A stretch of 5,151 bases of DNA from Fidelibacterota bacterium. GTDB taxonomy: Bacteria > Fidelibacterota > UBA8477 > JABMPR01. Of the stretch, positions 1-5,151 are shown piece by piece. The notes under the pieces were generated by a model. That model saw nothing but the letters and a program-made list of their open reading frames with translations, did not search any database and had not been told where the DNA came from. The DNA lies in the NCBI GenBank assembly GCA_030596225.1, contig JAUVKO010000164.1, positions 1 to 5,151 on the forward strand, in the 5' to 3' direction. Position 1 is the first letter of the stretch. Every line of letters begins with the position of its first letter. A program made the translations under genes and the position numbers.

Positions 1-1
1 C

Positions 2-238
2 TATCTGCAAAGTGGGATCGATATCGTTATTTCCGTCTGCGATCATGCTGCTCAAACCTGCCCTGCTTTTCCCGGTGATGTTCAGCGAATTCACTGGAGT
101 ATCAAGGATCCTTTTCATGGTTGGGATGTAGATGAATCGAAACTTCCGGATTACCGCCGGACCCGAGATGAGTTAAAAGAGCGGATTGAAGAGTTTCTCA
201 GAAGTACAATGAGCCGTTATCCCGAGTCGTCATACTGA
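2..238 (+). CDS. arsC: Arsenate reductase ArsC, LMW-PTP/thioredoxin-coupled type (C-terminal part; 5' end outside window)
   Basis: This is the last 78 codons of a gene that begins left of the window, ending in TGA at 236-238. The visible protein contains ISVCDHAAQTCPAFPGD followed by RIHWSIKDP and YRRTRDELKERIEEFL. The two cysteines (visible residues 13 and 20, codons 38-40 and 59-61) are seven residues apart, the same spacing as the Cys82/Cys89 redox pair of Staphylococcus aureus pI258 ArsC. In that family the pair passes electrons from thioredoxin to the catalytic N-terminal cysteine of a CX5R loop, reducing arsenate to arsenite in the cytoplasm. The catalytic loop is outside the window, so activity cannot be judged. 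Family members are about 130-140 residues, so roughly the first 55-60 are missing. The last residues (PESSY) are encoded by sequence that looks like an intergenic repeat unit, so the natural C-terminus may have been extended. A plain protein tyrosine phosphatase is less likely, because such enzymes lack this cysteine pair. Confidence 0.88.
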   Translation, partial: YLQSGIDIVISVCDHAAQTCPAFPGDVQRIHWSIKDPFHGWDVDESKLPDYRRTRDELKERIEEFLRSTMSRYPESSY

Positions 239-280
239 GCGCGTCATCCTGAGCTCCGTCGAAGGACGAAGTGCGAGGGA
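228..280 (+). repeat. REP-like unit A1, with tandem 14-nt head overlapping the arsC stop
   Basis: CGTCATACTGAGCG (228-241) is followed immediately by CGTCATCCTGAGCT (242-255), two near-identical 14-mers in tandem. The second copy continues as CCGTCGAAGGACGA and ends GAGGGA near 280. The same head (CGTCATCCYGAG) and tail (GTCGARGGA) recur at 514-561, 4588-4634 and 4686-4727. A small hairpin CGTC-GAAG-GACG (257-268) and a wider pairing CTGAGC (249-254) with GCTCAG (284-289) give it secondary structure. Dispersed repeats beginning CGTCATCCTGAG are common between genes in many bacteria, so this is probably a member of a genome-wide family. Confidence 0.7.
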
Positions 281-312
281 CAGGCTCAGAAAAGTTTTCA
301 TAGCCTGGAGTA

Positions 313-473
313 ATACCAATTGCACCTCATAGGTGCACTAAATTTCTGCATCTTTTCACGTTTTAGTGCACTTAATATTTTCACCATAGCTACCGCTATG
401 CTTTTAATTGTGAAGCTTCTAAAACGAAAAAATATTTTGGACTTATAGTGCACCTATGAAGTACAATTGGTAT
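313..473. mobile_element. Fold-back, MITE-like element (161 bp imperfect palindrome)
   Basis: The ends are ATACCAATTG at 313-322 and its exact complement CAATTGGTAT at 464-473. The outer 28 positions of the two arms match except for two transitions (including the shared CATAGGTGCACTA). Further in, TTTTnnCGTTTTAG is shared by both arms, and the centre is a perfect small hairpin CATAGC-TACC-GCTATG (385-400). So the whole element is one long inverted repeat with arms of 78 and 79 nt. The left arm contains a nested hairpin TGCACCT-CAT-AGGTGCA (321-337), and GTGCAC occurs three times. If the element is read as TACC...GGTA (314-472), it is flanked on both sides by TAA (311-313 and 473-475), a possible target-site duplication. 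There is no coding capacity, as expected of a non-autonomous element moved by a transposase elsewhere. The family is not identified, and an RNA-structure role is an alternative. Confidence 0.65.
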
Positions 474-513
474 AAAAGAACAGGGTTGTCTTCAAGAGAA
501 CATATATATTTTA

Positions 514-561
514 TCCCTCGACGGAGTTTATACTGAGCTTGACGAAGTACTCGGGATAACG
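514..561 (-). repeat. REP-like unit A2, inverted relative to A1
   Basis: Read on the minus strand, this stretch runs CGTTATCCCGAG, then a spacer (TACTTCGTCAAGCTCAG, TATAAA), then CTCCGTCGAGGGA. The head and tail match unit A1 in the opposite orientation. The closest copy in the window is 4588-4634, which shares the same long-spacer form, including a 16-base identity from the CCTCGACGG end and the block CGAAGTACTCGG. A1 and A2 therefore form an inverted pair with the fold-back element between them. Confidence 0.7.
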
Positions 562-569
562 ATTTCTGG

Positions 570-607
570 TTTCCGGGTACGGAAAAGAGGTCGTGACTTA
601 TAGTCAC
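570..607. repeat. Two small adjacent hairpins
   Basis: TTTCC (570-574) pairs with GGAAA (581-585) around a six-base loop. GTGACT (593-598) pairs with AGTCAC (602-607) around TAT. Neither is followed by a T-run in either direction, so they do not look like intrinsic terminators. The second palindrome could be a protein-binding site or a processing site at the 3' end of the phoH transcript. No function can be assigned. Confidence 0.35.
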
Positions 608-632
608 CTTATAACTTTAAATACCAGAAAAA

Positions 633-708
633 TCTCTGCGCTCTTTGCCTGCCCGCACATGTCCGCCGTACTTCGTACTAAGGAAGGCGGGCGTTCTCTG
701 CGAGAAAA
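633..708. repeat. TCTCTGCG-type dispersed repeat split by a 44-nt palindromic insert
   Basis: TCTCTGCG occurs at 633-640 and again at 695-702, followed by AGAAA. If 649-692 is removed, the flanks join as TCTCTGCGCTCTTTGC plus GTTCTCTGCGAGAAA. This resembles a CTCTGCG/CTTTGC repeat that I recall from intergenic regions of many bacterial genomes (recalled, not searched). The intervening 44 nt have inverted ends GCCCGC (651-656) and GCGGGC (687-692). Inside lies CCGCC (663-667), GTAC-TTC-GTAC (668-678) and GGCGG (686-690), so the insert can fold on itself. It is most simply read as one small repeat inserted into another. Confidence 0.5.
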
Positions 709-724
709 AAAACCGTAGTAAAGA

Positions 725-2038
725 CTAAAGTAAATTCGACGCCAATTCTGCCAAGGCTGAACGCTCACCTTTTTCCAGGTTCATATGCGCATACAGACGC
801 TGCCCCTTGAAGCGATCGATCAGGTAAGAGAGGCCATTGGATTGACTGTCTAAAAAGGGGTGATCGATCTGGAAAATATCTCCGGTGAAAACCACCTTGG
901 TCCCTTCACCAGCACGGGTAATAATGGTCTTTATCTCGTGGGGTGTCAGGTTCTGAGCTTCATCCACAATAAAGAAGATCTTCTGTAAACTACGACCACG
1001 TATATAAGTTAGAGGTGCAATGACAATCTTTTCTTCTTCCACGAGTTGATTGATCTTCTCAAACTCCGAATTGTTGCTCAGATACTGATTCTGGATCACT
1101 TTCAGATTATCCCAAAGCGGCTGAAGGTATGGATCGATCTTGGATTTGATGTCTCCTGGAAGGTAACCAATATCCTTATTGCTCAGGGGCACAATGGGCC
1201 TGGCAATGTAGATTTGTCGGTAAGAGCGTTTCTTCTCCATGGCTGCTGCCAAAGCCAAGAGTGTTTTTCCCGTTCCTGCTTTTCCGGTGATGGAGACTAA
1301 AGGGATATCATCGTTGGTGAGGACATCAAGCGCAAAAAGTTGTTCGGCATTACGAGGCATGATGCCATGCGCAGCTCGTTTATCCAGACGTTGTAATAAA
1401 TCCTGATTGGGGTTATAAACAGAGAGAGCTGACTTTTGATCATTTCTCATGATATAGTGATGCCAGGGCTCCGGAGTATTTTCAATTCCGGATTCATCAA
1501 GAGTTATTTCAAAAGGAGTTTTGTAAAGTTTATCGATCAAGGCAGAATCCAGGTGCTCTATGGTGGATTTTCCGGTGTAAAGTTCGTCAATACTAGCCAC
1601 CTTGTCGGTAAAATAATCCTGAGCCTCTATTCCCAAAGATTTGGCCTTCATGCGCAGGTTTACATCCTTGCTGACTAAAACAACTCGCTGCTTCTCTTTT
1701 TTTGCCAGCTCATAGGCTGTATAAAGAATGCGATGATCAGTAATATCCTCAGCGAAAACTCCGGCCAGATCCTCGCTCACAGAATTGATCTCGACCCGAA
1801 ACACGCCCTGTTTTGGTCCCAGTTTCACCCCGCCTTCAAACATTTTTTCTGTAGAGAGTTCATCAATGATCCTCACAAAAGCGCGGGCATGATAATTAAG
1901 AACATCGTTGCCTTTCTTGAAGTGGTCGAGTTCTTCCAGCACTGCGATTGGCAGGACGATATCATTATCTTCAAAATGATAAATACAGTCACTGTCATGG
2001 AGAATGACATTGGTGTCCAGAACGAGGGTCTTCTTCAT
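725..2038 (-). CDS. phoH: PIN-PhoH family protein (PIN nuclease domain fused to PhoH ATPase; YlaK/PhoH2-like)
   Basis: The 437-residue product starts MKKTLVLDTNVILHDSD. An N-terminal PIN domain (about 1-145) shows the expected acidic set: D8 in LDTN, E35/E36 in LEELDHF, D101 in TDHRIL and D125 in VSKDVN. A PhoH ATPase domain (about 225-437) follows, with Walker A GKAGTGKT (252-259), Walker B VDEAQN (358-363) and the VFTGDIFQID motif. Proteins with this architecture (Bacillus YlaK, mycobacterial PhoH2) are about 430-450 residues. Mycobacterial PhoH2 is reported to be an ATP-dependent, sequence-specific RNA-cleaving and unwinding enzyme, and I infer the same general role in cytoplasmic RNA turnover here. 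I chose the ATG at 2038 because AAGGAG stands five bases upstream and the PIN fold begins there. The in-frame ATG at 2092 would add 18 atypical residues and cover the promoter region. The gene is divergent from the HD-GYP gene. All key residues are present and it looks intact. Confidence 0.92.
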   Translation of the reverse strand: MKKTLVLDTNVILHDSDCIYHFEDNDIVLPIAVLEELDHFKKGNDVLNYHARAFVRIIDELSTEKMFEGGVKLGPKQGVFRVEINSVSEDLAGVFAEDITDHRILYTAYELAKKEKQRVVLVSKDVNLRMKAKSLGIEAQDYFTDKVASIDELYTGKSTIEHLDSALIDKLYKTPFEITLDESGIENTPEPWHHYIMRNDQKSALSVYNPNQDLLQRLDKRAAHGIMPRNAEQLFALDVLTNDDIPLVSITGKAGTGKTLLALAAAMEKKRSYRQIYIARPIVPLSNKDIGYLPGDIKSKIDPYLQPLWDNLKVIQNQYLSNNSEFEKINQLVEEEKIVIAPLTYIRGRSLQKIFFIVDEAQNLTPHEIKTIITRAGEGTKVVFTGDIFQIDHPFLDSQSNGLSYLIDRFKGQRLYAHMNLEKGERSALAELASNLL

Positions 2039-2043
2039 GGATA

Positions 2044-2049
2044 CTCCTT
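2044..2049 (-). promoter_or_regulatory. Ribosome binding site of phoH (AAGGAG)
   Basis: On the minus strand the sequence is AAGGAG, then TATCC, then ATG at 2038. This strong, well-spaced site decides the start in favour of MKKTL over the upstream in-frame ATG at 2092. Confidence 0.8.
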
Positions 2050-2057
2050 CTTCAAAG

Positions 2058-2085
2058 TTGAATTGAAATAATTTAACATTATAGA
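2058..2085. promoter_or_regulatory. Candidate divergent promoter region, phoH (-) and HD-GYP gene (+)
   Basis: On the minus strand TATAAT (2083 down to 2078) is a perfect -10 hexamer about 40 nt before the phoH start, but no good -35 lies 16-18 nt further out. On the plus strand TTGAAT (2058-2063) and TATAGA (2080-2085) are 16 nt apart, a weak sigma-70-like pair pointing toward the HD-GYP gene. The two -10 boxes overlap, so the two transcripts would compete for polymerase. The assignment is by eye only, and an unusual sigma factor cannot be excluded. Confidence 0.4.
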
Positions 2086-2187
2086 GGACCAAGACACGGA
2101 TGAATTCTTGCTCGATCAGCAGAAATAATAGACCTATTGTTTATTCTACCGATTATTTTAAAGCTCTTGTTGGAAGTATAAAGACCC

Positions 2188-2191
2188 GGAG
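2188..2191 (+). promoter_or_regulatory. Ribosome binding site of the HD-GYP gene (GGAG)
   Basis: GGAG is followed by ATTC and then two consecutive ATG codons at 2196 and 2199. Spacing is 4 nt to the first and 7 nt to the second, so the second ATG is the better start. The far-upstream in-frame ATG at 2100 has only a distant GAGG before it. Confidence 0.55.
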
Positions 2192-2198
2192 ATTCATG

Positions 2199-3902
2199 AT
2201 GAGTAATACACCTTTTATAAATCGCTCTGAGATCAAAGACTACTTAGCTAAAGTTGATCCTGATGTGTTGGACTACATCCAGCAGTGCGAAATTCAAATT
2301 GATAAACTGGCTGAGATTGGCTATCAACTATCATCTGAACGGCATCTGCCAACCTTGCTTAATGCAATTATAGAAGAAGGAATGCGCATCACCAATGCCG
2401 ATGGTGGCACCCTGTATCTCGCCACGGAAGATGACCGTCTGGCTTTTGAGATTATGAAGACCAAATCTTTGGGAACAGATATGGGGGGTATTGCCGATAT
2501 GTCAATCCCTGATTTCCTCTATCCTGTCAAACTTTACCTTAAAGATGGTACGCCCAACGATCACATGATCTCTGCTCATGTTGGGGTGTCTGGGGAGACC
2601 TTGAACATTCCGGATGCCTATGAGAATGAGGTCTTTGATTTTTCGGGGACCAAAGCCTTTGATTCAAAGAATAATTATCGTTCAAAATCTTTCTTATGTA
2701 TCGCCATGAAAAATCATGAAAATGACATTATTGGTGTACTACAACTTCTAAATGCTATCGATCCGGTGACGGAGAAGATTATCACCTTTTCTGAAGACAT
2801 GCAGAAACTGATAGAGTCTTTGGCAAGTCAAGCAGCTGTCGCCATTACCAATGTTCGTCTTATCGAAGGGCTGGAAAATCTTTTAGAATCGTTTATTCAA
2901 CTGATCGCTGATGCCATTGATGAGAAATCTCCATATACCGGTGGGCACTGTTCCAGAGTTCCCGTTTTAGCTATTCTTTTAGCTGAAAAGGTTAACCAGT
3001 GTCAGGAAGGTCTATTCGCAGATGTTCAGTTCTCAAAAGAAGATATGGATGAGTTACGGATCGCAGCCTGGCTCCATGATGTAGGCAAGATCACCACCCC
3101 GGAATATGTGGTGGATAAAGCAACTAAGCTGGAAACCATTTATGACCGGGTTCACGAACTGAATGCTCGCTTTGAGGTTCTCAAACGCGATGCTGAGATT
3201 AAATATCTTATAGCTGTAGCGGAGACATCCGATAAGGATAAACTAAAACAATTAAAAGAAGATTATGATGCTAGCCTGATTCAGCTTGAAAGCGACAGAT
3301 TATTTCTGAATCAGTGCAATACCGGTGGTGAATTTATGGCGGATGAACTCAAGGAGCGTGTCCATAATATAGCCAGACAGAAGATCATGTTGAATGGTGA
3401 GGAGCAGGATCTGCTTAGTGAAGAGTGGGTTATGAACCTGAATATTTCCCGAGGTACCTTAAGTAATTTTGAGCGGGACAAGATCAATGATCATATCACA
3501 GTGACCATTAATATGCTGGAAAAACTGCCTTTCCCCAAACATCTCAAACGAGTGCCTGAATTTGCCGGAGGTCATCACGAGACCATGATCGGCACCGGGT
3601 ACCCCAAAGGCTTGAAAAAAGAGGATATGTCTATCCAGGCTCGCATTATGGGTATCGCTGATATCTTTGAAGCTCTCACCGCCAGTGATCGACCGTATAA
3701 AAAAGGCAAGACCTTATCTGAAGCTATGCGGATCATGGGCTTTTTTAAAGCGGACCATCATATTGATGCAGATCTTTTCGATATTTTTCTCAGCGAAGGT
3801 ATTTTTCAGACCTATGCTGAGGAATATTTAGACCCCAAATATATTGATGAGGTTAATGTTCAAAAATATCTGGATATTAAACCAAAAGAGTTAGATAAAT
3901 AG
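2199..3902 (+). CDS. GAF domain-containing HD-GYP phosphohydrolase (predicted cyclic-dinucleotide phosphodiesterase)
   Basis: From the ATG at 2199 the product is 567 residues. After a short helical lead, a GAF domain spans about 40-220 (EIGYQLSSERHLPTLL... through AAVAITNVRL), likely a ligand sensor. An HD-GYP domain occupies about 225-540. Its presumed metal ligands are all present: E242 and H250 in DEKSPYTGGHCSRV, H293/D294 in HDVGK, H432 in NDHI, H459/H460 in HHE, and D488 in IADIFEAL. The GYP triad is 467-469. HD-GYP enzymes typically hydrolyse c-di-GMP (some 3',3'-cGAMP), so activity is plausible. Odd points are an insert of about 110 mostly helical, charged residues between HDVGK and NDHI (starting near KLETIYDRVHELNARFEVLK), and an isoleucine where the usual HHExxDGxGYP has Asp. 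The insert's RFEVLKRDAEI sequence is one I recall from a recognised subgroup. No membrane segment is visible, so it is cytoplasmic. Two earlier ATGs (2196, 2100) are in frame. It is probably co-transcribed with the PH-domain gene downstream. Confidence 0.9.
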   Translation: MSNTPFINRSEIKDYLAKVDPDVLDYIQQCEIQIDKLAEIGYQLSSERHLPTLLNAIIEEGMRITNADGGTLYLATEDDRLAFEIMKTKSLGTDMGGIADMSIPDFLYPVKLYLKDGTPNDHMISAHVGVSGETLNIPDAYENEVFDFSGTKAFDSKNNYRSKSFLCIAMKNHENDIIGVLQLLNAIDPVTEKIITFSEDMQKLIESLASQAAVAITNVRLIEGLENLLESFIQLIADAIDEKSPYTGGHCSRVPVLAILLAEKVNQCQEGLFADVQFSKEDMDELRIAAWLHDVGKITTPEYVVDKATKLETIYDRVHELNARFEVLKRDAEIKYLIAVAETSDKDKLKQLKEDYDASLIQLESDRLFLNQCNTGGEFMADELKERVHNIARQKIMLNGEEQDLLSEEWVMNLNISRGTLSNFERDKINDHITVTINMLEKLPFPKHLKRVPEFAGGHHETMIGTGYPKGLKKEDMSIQARIMGIADIFEALTASDRPYKKGKTLSEAMRIMGFFKADHHIDADLFDIFLSEGIFQTYAEEYLDPKYIDEVNVQKYLDIKPKELDK

Positions 3903-3955
3903 AACTCAGGATGATACGGCTTCAAGAGAGACAAGAAACCTAAGAGGTGGCTACC

Positions 3956-4558
3956 ATGGAATTAAGACCTGATATCAACAAACTTATGCGTCGCGACATT
4001 TATACGTTTCTGACTATTACTTTAGTCACTATAATTTCATTTCTAATTATACATATATTGGTGGTGACCTTTAATCAGGATGTCACTAATACCGAATTTG
4101 TCAGAAATGTTTGGCCTTGGGTGGCCGGGTCTCTGGCTTGTTTATGGGTTTTTGCTCCAGGGCTTATCTATCTATGGATCATCAATTTGAGGTACTCCAT
4201 TGAGGATGAACGCCTGGTAATTCAAAAAGGAATTCTCACCAAGAAGAACATCAGTATTCCCTATTCTGCAGTTACTGATTTCACCCTGAGTCGCTCGCTT
4301 TACGAGCGCTGGCTGAACATTGGGACTTTACTGGTTCAGACCGCGGGTCAGGGGACCCAGACGGGTATGCCTGATGGAAAATTAGAAGGTTTAACGGATT
4401 TTGATGCGCTCCACACGACTCTCCGAGCCAAGGTCAAAGCGTATCGCGGTTCCAGTCAGGATGAAACAGCTTCAACAGTGGAATCAGATGCAGGTGATGC
4501 AGAAGTCCTGCAGTCAATTTTAGAAGAAGTGAAAAGAATTAACCATAAACTGAATTAA
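3956..4558 (+). CDS. Two-TM membrane protein with bacterial PH domain (bPH2, YdbS-like)
   Basis: The 200-residue product begins MELRPDINKLMRRD. Two hydrophobic segments are evident, about 16-39 (FLTITLVTIISFLIIHILVV) and about 53-77 (WPWVAGSLACLWVFAPGLIY). The sequence then runs into a bPH2 (DUF304-type) domain at about 79-160, recognisable by LRYSIEDERLVIQKGILTKK, then ISIPYSAVTDFTLSRS and LLVQTAGQ. The tail (about 161-200) is acidic and ends in a short helical stretch, LQSILEEVKRINHKL, that could mediate oligomerisation. bPH2 proteins are membrane proteins of mostly unknown function, some in paired YdbS/YdbT operons. Here only one copy is visible. I chose the ATG at 3956 because the purine-rich AAGAGGTGG at 3942-3950 is its ribosome site. 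The in-frame GTG at 3947 lies inside that site. The gene starts 53 nt after the HD-GYP stop on the same strand, consistent with an operon. A link to the signalling protein is inference only. Confidence 0.8.
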   Translation: MELRPDINKLMRRDIYTFLTITLVTIISFLIIHILVVTFNQDVTNTEFVRNVWPWVAGSLACLWVFAPGLIYLWIINLRYSIEDERLVIQKGILTKKNISIPYSAVTDFTLSRSLYERWLNIGTLLVQTAGQGTQTGMPDGKLEGLTDFDALHTTLRAKVKAYRGSSQDETASTVESDAGDAEVLQSILEEVKRINHKLN

Positions 4559-4587
4559 AAAAAATGGTTGGAATAAAATCCCGATTT

Positions 4588-4634
4588 CGTCACACCGAGT
4601 ACTTCGATCTTCCTCAGCATAAACTCCGTCGAGG
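4588..4634 (+). repeat. REP-like unit B2 (long-spacer form, partner of A2)
   Basis: The unit reads CGTCACACCGAGTACTTCG, a variable spacer containing CCTCAGCATAAA, then CTCCGTCGAGG. Its complement aligns with 514-561: sixteen bases identical from the CCTCGACGG end, then CTGAG, and a shared CGAAGTACTCGG block. Confidence 0.68.
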
Positions 4635-4685
4635 TGCACAAACCTATCTAAGCCCCTATGATCCTGATTATAGTTGGATGTTCCA

Positions 4686-4727
4686 TCCCTCGTCCTTCGA
4701 CTCCGATGACACAAGCTCGGGATGACG
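4686..4727 (-). repeat. REP-like unit B1 (partner of A1)
   Basis: On the minus strand the unit reads CGTCATCCCGAGC, a spacer, then GTCGAAGGACGAGGGA. This matches head and tail of unit A1 (242-280). It faces unit B2, so the two make an inverted pair like A1/A2 on the left side of the window. Confidence 0.68.
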
Positions 4728-4743
4728 AGTTCAAAAACCCTGT

Positions 4744-5151
4744 TTAGTCATTTACTGAAACTAAACGTATCCCCGCGGGTTCGATCTTAATCAGTCGTTT
4801 TTTATAGAGCCCACCAATGCAGCGCTTAAAAACTTTTTTGCTTAGACCAAATTCCCGATAAATAACTTCAGGTTGTGTTTTATCCGTAAAGGGTAAAAAC
4901 CCCTGATGGGCGTTTAGTGCATCCAATATCTTTTGGCTGGCTGCGTCTACATGTTGGCGTCCAGGTTTTTGAAGGCTAAGGTCGATCTTGCCATCAGAGC
5001 GAACCTTTTGGATATATCCCTCCACTCGTTGACCCTGCTCCAGCGGTTTGAAAACTTGATCCCTGAAAAGCAAACCCCAGTATTCATTTTCAATAATGGC
5101 TTTATAGCCCAGGTCAGTGCGGCTGACGATAAAAAGATCCACCTTTTCACC
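4744..5151 (-). CDS. cvfB: CvfB/YitL-like S1-domain RNA-binding protein (C-terminal part; 5' end outside window)
   Basis: The visible 135 codons plus TAA stop read on the minus strand from the right edge, beginning GEKVDLFIVSRTDLGYKAII, and the frame is open at 5151. The first about 65 visible residues form an S1-like OB domain, with NEYWGLLFRDQVF, GQRVEGYIQKVRSDGKIDLS and LQKPG. The rest (ASQKILDAL... FGLSKKVFKRCIGGLYKKRL... GIRLV) fits the winged-helix domain that closes this family. Staphylococcus aureus CvfB and Bacillus YitL are about 300 residues with three S1-type domains and a C-terminal winged helix, so a little over half the gene is missing here. CvfB is an RNA-binding protein that affects virulence gene expression in S. 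aureus; its exact role in other bacteria is not established. A GTG at 5142 lies within the conserved domain and is not the real start. The gene converges on the PH-domain gene. Confidence 0.85.
   Translation of the reverse strand, partial: GEKVDLFIVSRTDLGYKAIIENEYWGLLFRDQVFKPLEQGQRVEGYIQKVRSDGKIDLSLQKPGRQHVDAASQKILDALNAHQGFLPFTDKTQPEVIYREFGLSKKVFKRCIGGLYKKRLIKIEPAGIRLVSVND

Larger units (their letters stand above)
239..724. other. Gene-free, repeat-rich intergenic region between arsC and phoH
   Basis: These 486 bases lie between the ends of two convergent genes, arsC (+) and phoH (-). I see no credible coding frame, no RNA gene and no convincing hairpin-plus-T-run terminator for either gene. 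The space is almost filled by short repeats, listed separately: REP-like units at 242-280 and 514-561, a fold-back element at 313-473, small hairpins near 570-607, and a TCTCTGCG repeat with an insert at 633-708. A run of eight A at 705-712 reads as T8 on the minus strand just past the phoH stop, but no GC-rich stem precedes it. Confidence 0.7.
4559..4743. other. Convergent intergenic region holding an inverted pair of REP-like units
   Basis: This 185-base gap separates the 3' ends of the PH-domain gene (+) and the CvfB-like gene (-). It starts with an A-rich run right after the TAA stop. It contains unit B2 (4588-4634, plus orientation) and unit B1 (4686-4727, minus orientation), with about 50 bases between them that include a perfect hairpin GGATG-TTC-CATCC (4676-4688). 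No classical T-run terminator is visible for either gene. The paired repeats could fold as a large stem and serve as a shared transcript end, which is inference. Confidence 0.6.

Noticed and set aside
228..708. CRISPR array
   Set aside because: The repeats are few, differ in type and orientation, and are not spaced regularly.
700..724. Possible intrinsic terminator of phoH (T8 on the minus strand at 712-705)
   Set aside because: No GC-rich stem precedes the T-run; the A/T run belongs to the TCTCTGCGAGAAA repeat.
1046..2071. Plus-strand open frames at 1046-1300, 1436-1678 and 1733-2071
   Set aside because: They lie antisense inside the well-conserved phoH gene, lack family features and ribosome sites, and are shadows.
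2039..2092. Longer phoH start at 2092
   Set aside because: The extra 18 residues precede the PIN fold and cover the -10 box, while an AAGGAG site sits correctly before the ATG at 2038.
3905..3914. CTCAGGATGA just after the HD-GYP stop, resembling the head of the REP-like units
   Set aside because: Only ten bases match and no tail is found nearby, so it may be chance or a remnant.
4520..4714. Minus-strand open frame of 64 codons
   Set aside because: It is made of repeat units B1/B2 and the antisense of the PH-domain gene end; the protein is low in recognisable features.
4947..5150. Minus-strand open frame of 67 codons
   Set aside because: It is an out-of-frame shadow of the CvfB-like gene, whose own frame gives clear S1 and winged-helix sequence.

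Overview
The window comes from a bacterial chromosome with moderate base composition, standard Shine-Dalgarno sites and many short palindromic intergenic repeats. The gene set is an LMW-PTP-type arsenate reductase, a PIN-PhoH protein, a GAF/HD-GYP protein, a bacterial PH-domain membrane protein and a CvfB/YitL-like S1 protein. This is ordinary housekeeping and signalling content with no phage or plasmid genes. The phylum cannot be fixed from the sequence. A little-cultured marine or sediment Gram-negative lineage (FCB-group-like) is my low-confidence guess, based on the style of repeats.

Layout: (1) 2-238 (+) is the 3' end of arsC. (2) 239-724 is a gene-free stretch packed with repeats: a pair of inverted REP-like units (about 242-280 and 514-561) that bracket a 161-bp fold-back, MITE-like element (313-473), then small hairpins and a TCTCTGCG-type repeat interrupted by a 44-nt palindromic insert (633-708). 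(3) 725-2038 (-) encodes a PIN-PhoH protein. (4) A short divergent promoter region (about 2039-2198) separates it from (5) a GAF plus HD-GYP phosphohydrolase at 2199-3902 (+), followed after 53 nt by (6) a two-TM bacterial PH-domain protein at 3956-4558 (+). (7) The convergent gap 4559-4743 holds a second pair of inverted REP-like units. (8) 4744-5151 (-) is the 3' part of a cvfB/yitL-like gene that runs off the right edge.

Working together: PhoH and CvfB-type proteins both point to RNA handling. The HD-GYP protein probably degrades a cyclic dinucleotide under control of its GAF sensor. The PH-domain protein is probably co-transcribed with it, and a functional link is possible but not shown. 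I see no complete, clearly new defence or mobile system. The most unusual material is the non-coding repeat architecture: the same repeat family occurs as inverted pairs in both flanking gene-free regions, one unit overlaps the arsC stop codon, and a fold-back element sits inside the left pair.
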